A model generated the notes under the pieces. That model searched no databases. It was not told the origin of the DNA and saw nothing but the letters and a program-made list of their open reading frames with translations. The position numbers were made by a program, and so were the translations under genes. A stretch of DNA of 33,944 bases from Bacillota bacterium. GTDB lineage: Bacteria; Chloroflexota; Dormibacteria; Dormibacterales; Dormibacteraceae. Positions 15,660 through 22,845 of this stretch are shown here, in pieces (position 1 is the stretch's first letter; every line of letters begins with the position of its first letter). The stretch is taken from contig JAJPKS010000328.1 in the NCBI GenBank assembly GCA_021323605.1, forward strand, positions 1 through 33,944. The letters are read 5' to 3'.

Positions 15660-16754
15660 CTACCCCACCTCCAGGTCGGAACGCCCGTCCAGGGCCCGCA
15701 GCCCGGTCACGACCACCCGCCGCCGCAGCTCCGGGTCGAGGTCGGAGGCCATCACGTCCCGGACGAACTGCCCGCGCACCGTCTGCTCGGCCGCGATCGC
15801 GTCCAGGTCGTAGGCGGGGGTGAGCCCTTCCATCCGCACCGGCAGGAGGTCGAGCCCGGGGACCAGGTCGCCGAGGTCGGCCGGGCGCAGGTCGACGCGG
15901 GGATCCAGATCCCCCTTCAGGGTGAGACGGGCCACTCCGCTGAGGCCGGCGAGGAGGCGGGCCGCCCGGTCGCGAACGTCCTGGGCGCTGGTGCACCCGG
16001 TCACGTCCACGGTCAGCTCGTGCAGGCCCGCGGTCGCCACCCGGTGCCGCTCCCGGCGCACGGCGCCGTCCGGGCCCACGACCGCGACCACGGCGCCGCG
16101 GACGCCCTCTTCGCCGAAGACGAGCGGGGCGGGGTTGCCGGGATAGGTGTGGAAGGGGGCGTCGCGGGGCAGGTGGTAGTGGCCCACGAAGGCGTGGTGG
16201 AGGCCGGCCGCGGGGATCTCGGTGGCGTCGAAGGGGGCGTGGGGCTCCTCGCCCCCGGCCGGGAGGGGCTGTGAGCGCTCCGAGCCGTGGAAGAGGGCGA
16301 GGTGGATGCCGCCCCGGTCGACCCGGAACCCGTGCAGGAAGCCGACGGTGCCGGCGGGCTTCAGGTGGGCCGCTCCCCAGAGGGTCAGGCCCTCGCTGAG
16401 CGTGACCGGCTCCAGCCGATCCGAGGTGAAGACGTGCACGTTGGGGCTCCAGCTCGCCTGGCGGTAGAGGCTCTGGGGCCCGAACCAGTCGTGGTTGCCC
16501 GGGGCCAGGTAGACGGGGAGGGGGTGCACGCGCTCGAAGGCGGCGCGAACGAACTCCACCGTGTCGGGCGTGAAGCGCTCGTCCTCGTAGAGGTCACCGG
16601 CGCCGAGCACGGCGTCCACCCCGAGCTCCAGTGCCAGGTCGAGGACCCGGACCAGGGCGTCGCGAAGGGCCTGCCGGCGGCGACGGGCGAGCTCGGGTCC
16701 CGCCCAGCGAAACGGCGCGTCGAGATGGAGATCGGCGAAGTGCAGCAGCTTCAT
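15660..16754 (-). CDS. SbcD/YhaO-like metallophosphoesterase, DNA double-strand-break nuclease subunit
   Basis: The 364-residue protein contains the full calcineurin-like phosphoesterase metal motif set: DLH at D8/H10 (LLHFADLHLD), GD at 53-54 (LGAGDLYED), GNHD at 86-89, LFHGS, and the final GHYHLP. These bind two Mn2+ and cut DNA in the Mre11/SbcD family. The C-terminal ~120 residues form a capping and partner-binding region. ATG 16754 starts exactly at the MKLLHFADLH strand; the frame upstream lacks family similarity. It is followed without a gap by the SbcC/YhaN-like ATPase. By analogy with YhaO-YhaN and SbcCD, it should process blocked or hairpin DNA ends in an ATP-dependent way. Confidence 0.9.
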   Translation of the reverse strand: MKLLHFADLHLDAPFRWAGPELARRRRQALRDALVRVLDLALELGVDAVLGAGDLYEDERFTPDTVEFVRAAFERVHPLPVYLAPGNHDWFGPQSLYRQASWSPNVHVFTSDRLEPVTLSEGLTLWGAAHLKPAGTVGFLHGFRVDRGGIHLALFHGSERSQPLPAGGEEPHAPFDATEIPAAGLHHAFVGHYHLPRDAPFHTYPGNPAPLVFGEEGVRGAVVAVVGPDGAVRRERHRVATAGLHELTVDVTGCTSAQDVRDRAARLLAGLSGVARLTLKGDLDPRVDLRPADLGDLVPGLDLLPVRMEGLTPAYDLDAIAAEQTVRGQFVRDVMASDLDPELRRRVVVTGLRALDGRSDLEVG

Positions 16755-16940
16755 CGGCGGGTGAGGGATGGGGGCCCCCCTCGGGCCCGTGTGGGCGCAG
16801 CCTAACCATTCATCGCCCCCGCCGACAAGCCGGTCACGAGGTCGGCAAGGGGCTCGGGCCTGCGGGCACTCGGGGATGACGGCCACACCCGACCCACCCG
16901 GGACCGGCCGCCGTCCCCGGCATCCCCGCGTCGGCGCCTC

Positions 16941-17378
16941 TTACACCGTCATCTCGCGGAAGGCAGGGCTCACGGTCAGCCGGGGCTCGGTGATGGCCTG
17001 CACCGCATCGACCGACCAGCCGGGGGCCGCCTCCTCCAGGACCAGGCCCCCGGCCGTCACCCTGATCACGGCGACGTCGGTGAAGATGGCATGCACGGCC
17101 TCGACCGCCGTCAGCGGATAGGTGCAGCGACGGACGATGCGCAGCCCGCCGTCCCTGGTCGTGTGCTCCATGGCCACGTAGACCCGGCGGGCCCCCCGGG
17201 CGATGTCGGCGGCCCCGCCCACCGACCCCACGCCTCGCTCCGGCCGCATCCAGTTCGCCAGGTCACCCCGCTCCGACACCTGCAGGCCGCCCAGCACGGC
17301 GACGTCGAGGTGGCGGCCGCGGATGATGGCGAAAGAGGTCGGCCCGTCGACCACGGCCGCGCCCGGCCGCAGCGTCAC
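16941..17378 (-). CDS. CoA-transferase subunit B, C-terminal half (downstream of frameshift)
   Basis: This frame encodes the second half of family I CoA-transferase subunit B. It includes FAIIRGRHLDVAVLGGLQVS, then GDLANWMRPERGVGSVGGAADIARGARRVYVAMEHT, and the ending that usually closes the subunit. It begins with GTG 17378 in a four-base GTGA overlap with the stop of the N-terminal half, so it could be translated by coupling. In normal homologues the two halves form one chain of about 215-220 residues, and here adding one G would restore it. Either it is a real split subunit, a pseudogene or a sequencing error. Confidence 0.75.
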   Translation of the reverse strand: MTLRPGAAVVDGPTSFAIIRGRHLDVAVLGGLQVSERGDLANWMRPERGVGSVGGAADIARGARRVYVAMEHTTRDGGLRIVRRCTYPLTAVEAVHAIFTDVAVIRVTAGGLVLEEAAPGWSVDAVQAITEPRLTVSPAFREMTV

Positions 17379-17608
17379 GTGGCGGAAGCCGCGTCGAAGA
17401 GGTCCGGGTCCTCCTCTCCCGGCCTCGCCGCCGGCCCGAAGCCGAGGATCCCGTTCTCGGCGTGGAAGACCACCGTCTTGGAGGGATCGACGTAGCCGGC
17501 GACCAGCGTGGGCAGGCCCACACCCAGGTTGACGTAGTCGCCGTCCTCCAGCTCGGCCGCGACCCGACGGGCCACAGCCTCGCGCGAGAGCCGTTCTCCG
17601 CCACTCAC
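17375..17608 (-). CDS. CoA-transferase subunit B, N-terminal half (catalytic Glu)
   Basis: Seventy-seven residues give the N-terminal part of 3-oxoacid/acetate-type CoA-transferase subunit B. It has LSREAVARRVAAEL, then YVNLGVGLPTLVAGYV, then the active-site stretch VVFHAENGILGFGP with nucleophile E51, and EEDPDLFDAASAT. The glutamate forms the glutamyl-CoA intermediate. The frame stops (TGA 17375-17377) exactly where homologues continue into VTLRPGA..., which lies in the next frame. GTG 17608 overlaps the stop of subunit A by four bases (GTGA). Confidence 0.75.
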   Translation of the reverse strand: MSGGERLSREAVARRVAAELEDGDYVNLGVGLPTLVAGYVDPSKTVVFHAENGILGFGPAARPGEEDPDLFDAASAT

Positions 17609-18297
17609 GCCGCCCCTCCCCGACGGACCAGGCGGTCGACGAAGATCCCGGGCGTCACCACCGCGTCGGGATCGAGCTCCCCGGCGGGGACGATCTCGCC
17701 CACCTCGGCGATGGTCACGTCGGCGGCCATGGCCATGGCCGGGTTGAAGTTGCGTCGGGCCAGGCGATAGGTGAGGTTGCCCATGGTGTCGGCGCGGTGG
17801 GCGCGCACGAGCGCGAAGTCGGCGCGCAGAGCCCGCTCCAGGAGGCACTCCTGGCCGTCGATGACGCGCACCTCCTTCCCCTCCGCGAACACGGTCCCCA
17901 CCCCGGTTGGGGTGTAGAAAGCGGGGATGCCGGCCCCTCCGGCCCGGATGCGCTCGACCAGGGTGCCCTGAGGCACCAGCTCCAGTTCGATCCGGCCCTC
18001 ACGGAACAGCCGCTCGAAGGCGGTCATCTCGCCCGAGGTGGTGGGAGGGACGGGGAAAGAGCAGACCACCTTGCGAACCTGGCCCCGCTCGACCAGCAGG
18101 CTGCTGTCCGATCCCCCCGGCCGGCCTGTGGGCCCGTTGCAGATCAGCGTCAGCTCGCGCGGCCCGGCCTCCGCCAGGGCCCGGATCAGGAGGTCGGGAC
18201 AGTCCGAGGGACCGAATCCACCCACCATGACGCTGGCGCCGTCGGTGACGCCGGCGACCGCCTCGGCGGCTGTGACGCAGACCGTCGTCCGGGCCAT
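17605..18297 (-). CDS. Family I CoA-transferase subunit A
   Basis: The 230-residue product is the alpha subunit of a 3-oxoacid/3-oxoadipate-type CoA-transferase, which moves CoA from succinyl- or acetyl-CoA to an organic acid. It shows VMVGGFGPSDCPDLLIRAL near residue 25 (the GGFG CoA-site loop), ISNGPTG-like LICNGPTG, the FVPPT..GE-type FPVPPTTSGEM, LVPQGTLVERIRAGGAGIPAFYTPTGVGT, the ALRADFALVRAHRAD stretch and the GELDPDAVVTPGIFVDRLV ending. ATG 18297 fits the family start. Coupled by overlap to subunit B. The precise acid is unknown; in this neighbourhood (aldolase, gentisate dioxygenase) an aromatic or keto-acid route is plausible. Confidence 0.9.
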   Translation of the reverse strand: MARTTVCVTAAEAVAGVTDGASVMVGGFGPSDCPDLLIRALAEAGPRELTLICNGPTGRPGGSDSSLLVERGQVRKVVCSFPVPPTTSGEMTAFERLFREGRIELELVPQGTLVERIRAGGAGIPAFYTPTGVGTVFAEGKEVRVIDGQECLLERALRADFALVRAHRADTMGNLTYRLARRNFNPAMAMAADVTIAEVGEIVPAGELDPDAVVTPGIFVDRLVRRGGAA

Positions 18298-18462
18298 CAG
18301 CGCCGACGGCCGCCGGACGCGGCCGTTGCAGGAAGGCTGAGGCACTGCACGCCGACAGCATAGAGCCCGATGGCCGGTCGAGGCGCCGCCGGCGCCCCGA
18401 TGCCGCGGCACGACCGGCCGGCGGGGGACCAGGAACGATGTCCCTCAGGATATCTCTAGACC

Positions 18463-18474
18463 TTGGACTTCCAA
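18463..18474. promoter_or_regulatory. Short inverted repeat in CoA-transferase promoter region
   Basis: TTGGA-CT-TCCAA is a perfect 5-base-arm inverted repeat in an AT-richer island (18448-18485, with tatctctaga nearby) about 165 bases before subunit A. The island is the likely promoter region of the CoA-transferase operon, and the repeat might be an operator. This is suggestive only. Confidence 0.25.
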
Positions 18475-18558
18475 ACCGTTATGCTGTTGATGGCTGCGGG
18501 GGTGACCCCACCCGGGCGGCCGGCCCGAGGGGCCCGAAAGCCGAGCGGCGGGCACGCC

Positions 18559-19794
18559 TCAGAAGTCGCCCTCGAGGAGGTAGAGGCCGCCGGTGAAGCG
18601 GTCGACGGCGTAGACGATCCGTTTCTCGTCGACGAACACGTCGTTGACCTGGGCGGCGCCGGCCGGCGAGCCGGGGGGAGGTGGCGGCACGAAGTACGCC
18701 ACCTCCCGAGGATGGAAGGGGTCGCGCACGTCGTACACGCGTACCCCGGCGTTGAAGAACGCGCCCACCAGGTGCTCCTCGGAACGCCAGGACACCTCCA
18801 CCGGGTCGTTCTCGTGCAGGTTGTGGGGGCCGAAGCGTCCACCTCGGTGGCGGAAGTCCTCCGCCGGCGGGAGGGGGGCGGTGCCCAGGATGGTGAGGTT
18901 GCTCTCCACGCTGCAATCGACCAGCCAGAGGTGCTTGGGATGGTCAGCGCCACCGTCCACCACGGTTTCGTCGGTGACCGCCAGCAGCCCTCGGTCCAAC
19001 AGGGGCAGCACGGTGTGGGTGAAGCCGGTCATGGGCGGGTGATAGTCGAGGCGTGACACCTGCCGGGGTCGGGACGGCTGGGAGATGTCCAGGACGACGA
19101 TCCCGCCGTCCAGGTAGCCGACGTAGGCTCGGTCGGGGCGCCGGGGATAGACGTTGACGTTGTGGGCCCGATAGCCGCCGTCGAAGCGCGGGTGACGCGC
19201 CGGGGGCTCCACGTCGTCGCCGCGGCGGGTCCCCGGGAGCCACCAGCGGCCCACCTCCCGCGGCCGGTCGGGCCGGGTCAGGTCCACGATCACCGGGATC
19301 TGGTGGTCCCTGGGATGCGAGGGCTCGAAGTCGGGCATACCGGTGGAGAGGTAGGCGTACCGGCCGTCCACGAACCAGACGAAGTGGACGCCCAGGGAGT
19401 GCGGACCCGAGGTGTCGAAGAAGCCCACCGGGCGCGGTCGCTCGGGATCGGTGAGGTCGAAGACCTCGAGCCCGACCTGCCCCGGTTCGGTGCCGGCCGC
19501 CGACGCCTGCTCCAGGTGGACCTGGTAGGCCACCACCAGCAGGCCGGCACAGACGGCCAGGGAGTTGGAGCGCAGCCGTGGATCGCGCAGCCGCGTCTGG
19601 TCGACCAGCCGGGGCCGACGGGGGTCGGTCACCTCGACCACGCTGAAGTTCACCGGCCCTCGCTCGTGGGCGATGTAGAGGTAACGGCGACCGCCGGCGA
19701 CGTGAATGCCCATCCCCTCTCCGCCGTTGCCGTGGCCGGCCAGGTCGTGGTGCCCGAGCAGACGCAGGTTTCGGGCTTCGGCGTTGGCCATCAT
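18559..19794 (-). CDS. LVIVD-repeat beta-propeller protein
   Basis: The product (411 aa) is built of repeated blade motifs of the LVIVD type (pattern ...YLYIAHE..., VVEVTDPRRPRLV, LEVFDLTDPERPRPVG, PVIVDLTRPDRPREVG, GGIVVLDISQPSRPRQVS, VRVYDVRDPFHPREVA). Each ends in D-[IVL]-[ST]-x-P-x-x-P-x-x-[VL], giving about six or seven blades of a beta-propeller. Such proteins are often surface or scaffold proteins and have no defined catalytic role; some are annotated as selenium-binding-like because of their fold. A signal peptide is not obvious. The ATG at 19794 is used because ATGATG follows a GGAGG site. Its role in this neighbourhood is unknown. Confidence 0.82.
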   Translation of the reverse strand: MMANAEARNLRLLGHHDLAGHGNGGEGMGIHVAGGRRYLYIAHERGPVNFSVVEVTDPRRPRLVDQTRLRDPRLRSNSLAVCAGLLVVAYQVHLEQASAAGTEPGQVGLEVFDLTDPERPRPVGFFDTSGPHSLGVHFVWFVDGRYAYLSTGMPDFEPSHPRDHQIPVIVDLTRPDRPREVGRWWLPGTRRGDDVEPPARHPRFDGGYRAHNVNVYPRRPDRAYVGYLDGGIVVLDISQPSRPRQVSRLDYHPPMTGFTHTVLPLLDRGLLAVTDETVVDGGADHPKHLWLVDCSVESNLTILGTAPLPPAEDFRHRGGRFGPHNLHENDPVEVSWRSEEHLVGAFFNAGVRVYDVRDPFHPREVAYFVPPPPPGSPAGAAQVNDVFVDEKRIVYAVDRFTGGLYLLEGDF

Positions 19795-20036
19795 CCGCGT
19801 TCCAACCTCCCACCTCGTCGGGTTCAGCCCGGGCAGCACACGCCCGGGCCACCTCTCGACCACACGGGACACTGATCCATCGCCCCCCGCCCGCGCCGGC
19901 AGGAGCCGAACGCCGCCCCGCGCATCGCTTTCCGACCATTCGACCCGTCGCCGGGCACGCTCCCGTGGCCGGGCGCGGCTCAGGCCAGCGGACCTCGGCC
20001 CCCTGGCCGGCCCGCGCCGTGCACCGGCACCTCGCC

Positions 20037-20720
20037 TCAGCTCGAAGCGGGACTGCTGCCGTGACGGGCCATGTGCTCGTGCTCCCGGACCAGGGCGCCG
20101 GGCGGGAAAGGACGAGCGCCGCCCAGGGCCTCGGCGGCGATGACCGCGGCCGCGCCCTCCTCCATGGCCACGATGAGCCGCGCCACCGAGATCGGGTCGG
20201 GGCCCATGGCGAGCAGCCCGTGGTTGCCCAGCAGCACCGCCCGGCGGCTCGGTCGCTCATGGAGCAGGCCGAGGATGTTCGACACCGATTCCGGCGAGCC
20301 CCGGGGAGCCCAGGCCGCCACCGGCACGTCCTCCTCCAGGCCGAATCTGAGCATGGCCTCGTACCGGCAGGGCAGGGGTCGGTTGGCGAGGGCGAAGGCG
20401 GTCACGGCGGGCGAGTGGGTGTGGATCACCGAGCGCAGCCGATCGAGGCCGAGCAGGTAGACCTGCCGATGCATCTCGACCACCTCGGCGTTGGTGGGAT
20501 CCAGTCCCCGCGCCTCGCCCCGGAGCGGAACCCGCACCAGCTGCCGGAGCTCCAGGTCGCGCAGGTGCCCTCCGGCGGTCATCCAGAAGCTGTCGGCGCC
20601 GTCCAGCACCGAGGCGTTGCCGTGGCCGCTGGCGGACATCACCCCGGCCTGGAAGAGCAGGCCGATCGCGCTCACCAGCGTCTCTCGAAGGTCCGTCCGG
20701 CCATCGTCCAAGCTGTACAC
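20037..20720 (-). CDS. Class II aldolase/adducin family protein
   Basis: The 227-residue protein has the zinc-dependent class II aldolase fold of the fuculose/rhamnulose-aldolase, ribulose-5-P 4-epimerase group. It shows the phosphate/substrate loop SASGHGNAS (29-37), the acid E79 in TNAEVVEMH, the zinc histidines H100 and H102 in VIHTHSPAV, and a third zinc ligand at H167 in LLGNHGLLA. The spacing matches FucA-type enzymes. The substrate is not determinable; paralogues cleave sugar phosphates, keto acids or aromatic side chains. GTG 20720 is used, with a GGAGG just before it. It is on the same strand as the LVIVD gene and ahead of it, with a 242-base gap. Confidence 0.88.
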   Translation of the reverse strand: MYSLDDGRTDLRETLVSAIGLLFQAGVMSASGHGNASVLDGADSFWMTAGGHLRDLELRQLVRVPLRGEARGLDPTNAEVVEMHRQVYLLGLDRLRSVIHTHSPAVTAFALANRPLPCRYEAMLRFGLEEDVPVAAWAPRGSPESVSNILGLLHERPSRRAVLLGNHGLLAMGPDPISVARLIVAMEEGAAAVIAAEALGGARPFPPGALVREHEHMARHGSSPASS

Positions 20721-20857
20721 CTCCAGGGCGGGAGCGTACCGCGATTCGGCGAGGTCGGGGAACTCGGGGTCGCGGCAACGGCCGAGGACGAAGGCGGAGC
20801 GGTGCCGTCGGCAGACGGCACGCGCTCCGTCGGATGGGAGGAAGGGGAGTGCCCGCG

Positions 20858-22291
20858 CTAGGTGGTCGGGGGAGCGGAGCTCTCCTGGCTGGTCAGGCTG
20901 TGGTTCGACGCCTGCCCGAGCGCGACGTTGGCCTGGGCCACGTCACCGGTCTTGACCCGGCTCAGAACCGTGACCGGGGCGTTGACGTTGACCTGGGCCA
21001 CGCCCGTCTGACCGGTGGCGGACTGGTCGGTGGTGCTGCTCAGGGACCCGGAAGGCAGCTCATCGGCACCGTTGCTGATGAGATCACCACCACTCGACTC
21101 CTGGGAGGTGGTGGAGCCGTTGGACGCCTCGCCGGTCGAGATGTTGGCCTGTCTCACGTCGCCGCCCTCGACCCGACTCAGAACCGCGACCGGGGCGTTG
21201 ACGTTGACCTGGGTGGTCGTGTCCTGGCCCACGGCGGTCTGCACCGGGTCGTTCGGATCGGATTGATGAGTCCGGCTCTGGTTGGACGCGTGACCGATGG
21301 CGACGTTGGCCTGTTGGACGTCCCCGCTCCGGACCCGGCTCAGGACCGTGACCGGATCGTTCACGTTGACCTGGACCGTACCCATCTGACCGGTTGCGGA
21401 TTGGGTGGTGCTGCTGGTGGCGGGATCGGCGAGCGACGCCGGTCCCAGGTTCGGCCCCACCGCCTCCGGTTGGGTATTCGACCCCACCGTTCCCGGCTGG
21501 ACGGAATCGGACTGGATCCGGGCGGCGGCATCGTGGGCCCGAGCGAGTGGGCCCTCAAGGCCCGGGAGGCCGGAGGCATCCGCCACGCCAGGGGCACCGC
21601 TGGAGTCCGGCGCACTTCCGAGCGAATTCACGACCTCCTGGACCGTCTGGTCCGTGTTCGACCGGGTGCCGAGGCTGGCACGGCCGGCGACGATGCCGCC
21701 TGGGATCGGCGGGTCCCCCGCGGCCTCGGACATCGCCAGGGCCAGAGGGGCACTCAGGGGCGGCTGCTCGGCTTCCTGGCGGGTCGCGGAGGCGTTCGAA
21801 ACGCTGCCACGCTGGACGTTGGCCTGGGCGACGTCCCCGGAATCGACCTCGCTCCAAAGGACGACCGGGTCGCTCTCGTTGCGCAGCGGCCTCGGGTCCT
21901 GGCCGATCAGCGTCTGACCGGTGGTCTGATCCAGGGTGGCATCGCCGGTCTCGTCGCTCTGCTTGCCCGTGGCCTCGTCATCGGCCGATCCCAGCGCGAC
22001 GTTGGCCTGCGCCACATCGCCGCCGTTGACCCTGCTCCCGAGCGTGAAGGGGCCGTTCTCGTTCCTCTCGCGGACGTCCAGCTGGCCGGTCGTGTCCTGC
22101 TGGGTATCCGAGGTGAGATCGCTCGGATCACCGCCGAGGGGCCAGCGCGCCTGGCTCTGGGCGAGGTTGCTCTGGGTGGTGGAGCCTCCCCGACCGGGGC
22201 CGACCAGGGCCTGGGTACTGCCCGCGCTCAGCGCGATCGAGGCAGCGAGGCTCAGGCTCGCCCCCATGGTCCGGAAGAGACGGGACCTCAT
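20858..22291 (-). CDS. Secreted repeat protein of unknown function (NVNxPVxVLS/GDVxQANV repeats)
   Basis: The 477-residue product begins with a clear Sec signal peptide (MRSRLFRTMGASLSLAASIALSAGSTQA). ATG 22291 is chosen because it follows a GGAGG site 11 bases upstream. The mature protein is rich in Gln, Asn, Ser, Thr, Gly and Val, has no cysteine, and contains five copies of a ~45-residue repeat. Its consensus is Q-V-N-V-N-x-P-V-x-V-L-S-R-V-x-x-G-D-V-x-Q-A-N-V-x-x-G-x-A-S-N-x-S-x-T-x-Q. The last three copies are nearly identical and the first two more divergent. A Pro/Ala-rich linker (about 176-295) separates copies 1-2 from 3-5. There is no membrane anchor or catalytic motif. Regularly spaced Gln/Asn and beta-branched residues resemble amyloid-forming curlin-type repeats, so an extracellular fibre or coat role is possible, but that is inference. 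Confidence 0.7.
   Translation of the reverse strand: MRSRLFRTMGASLSLAASIALSAGSTQALVGPGRGGSTTQSNLAQSQARWPLGGDPSDLTSDTQQDTTGQLDVRERNENGPFTLGSRVNGGDVAQANVALGSADDEATGKQSDETGDATLDQTTGQTLIGQDPRPLRNESDPVVLWSEVDSGDVAQANVQRGSVSNASATRQEAEQPPLSAPLALAMSEAAGDPPIPGGIVAGRASLGTRSNTDQTVQEVVNSLGSAPDSSGAPGVADASGLPGLEGPLARAHDAAARIQSDSVQPGTVGSNTQPEAVGPNLGPASLADPATSSTTQSATGQMGTVQVNVNDPVTVLSRVRSGDVQQANVAIGHASNQSRTHQSDPNDPVQTAVGQDTTTQVNVNAPVAVLSRVEGGDVRQANISTGEASNGSTTSQESSGGDLISNGADELPSGSLSSTTDQSATGQTGVAQVNVNAPVTVLSRVKTGDVAQANVALGQASNHSLTSQESSAPPTT
20885..22102 (-). repeat. Five in-frame ~45-residue repeats within the secreted protein
   Basis: Copies lie at approximately 22102-21959, 21928-21776, 21403-21263, 21238-21101 and 21022-20885. 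Each carries the invariant sub-motif GDVxQAN[VI] preceded by a PVxVLS-type strand (PFTLGS and PVVLWS in the first two copies) and followed by a Ser/Asn/Thr/Gln-rich tail. The DNA of copies 3-5 is also clearly related, suggesting recent internal duplication. Confidence 0.75.
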
Positions 22292-22845
22292 GAACCGATG
22301 TACCTCCTCAATCGAGTCTTGCCTGCCACACCGGCCGGAGAGCCGGCCGGTCGATCGGCGGTCCCACTCCTCCCGATCGAGTCGGCTGCTCAAGCCCCTT
22401 CCGAGCGCGTCACCTCCTCCCGGCCTGGACGCCGGTCAGCGGGGACGAGGGGGTCGCAGGCCACGCCTCACGCTGGAGGACCCGGCGCGTGGCGCCGGTG
22501 CGACCGCCGCTCAGCCGGTGCCGGACCGGAAGGTCGCCCGGAGGACGAGCGATCCAGCCCCCAACACCCCCATGACGGCCGCGTCGCTGCCGGCGCACGG
22601 TCTCCCGGCGCATTCGGCAATCCCCGATGGCCCATGGGAACCGCCCCCGCGCCCCCGCCCATGCAACCCGCGGTCACGTAATCCGGTACGTCAAAGAGAA
22701 GGAAATGGATAACCCTTCATGGAGGATTTCTCCCCCGAGCGCTCGGGGTCGGCTCGCTCCCACCCCCTGGGCGAGCCGCCCCCAGGGAGACCGCGGGCGC
22801 CGGGCGGCTCGCCGACGGCCGGGTGATCCCGGCGCCCGCGGCCGG
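22292..22845. promoter_or_regulatory. Long intergenic region between repeat protein and gentisate dioxygenase genes
   Basis: These 554 bases contain no supported gene; open frames here lack recognisable products. They should carry the repeat-protein promoter (minus strand, near 22292-22400) and the end of the dioxygenase transcript. A strikingly AT-richer island at about 22676-22732 (cgtcaaagagaaggaaatgg ... gataacccttcatgg) and a perfect palindrome at 22733-22748 stand out. Neither was assigned to a known RNA family. Confidence 0.4.
22733..22748. other. Perfect 16-base palindrome, possible terminator or operator
   Basis: CCCCGAGC-GCTCGGGG is a perfect palindrome, about 100 bases past the end of the gentisate dioxygenase gene on the minus strand and adjacent to an AT-rich island. 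It may be a transcription stop for the dioxygenase mRNA or a protein-binding site; no run of T follows on either strand. Confidence 0.3.

Noticed and set aside
12864-16274. Plus-strand open frame of about 1136 codons
   Set aside because: It is antisense to the SbcC/YhaN-like and SbcD-like genes, whose motifs are intact, and its product is low-complexity His/Gln/Arg/Gly-rich sequence with no domain.
20885-22102. Regular repeats considered as a CRISPR array
   Set aside because: The periods are unequal (about 140-375 bases), repeats are in frame and translate to a conserved protein motif, so they are coding repeats.
20834-22681. Plus-strand open frame of about 615 codons over the repeat gene
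   Set aside because: The minus-strand frame has a signal peptide, a ribosome binding site and conserved repeats; the plus-strand product only mirrors those repeats.
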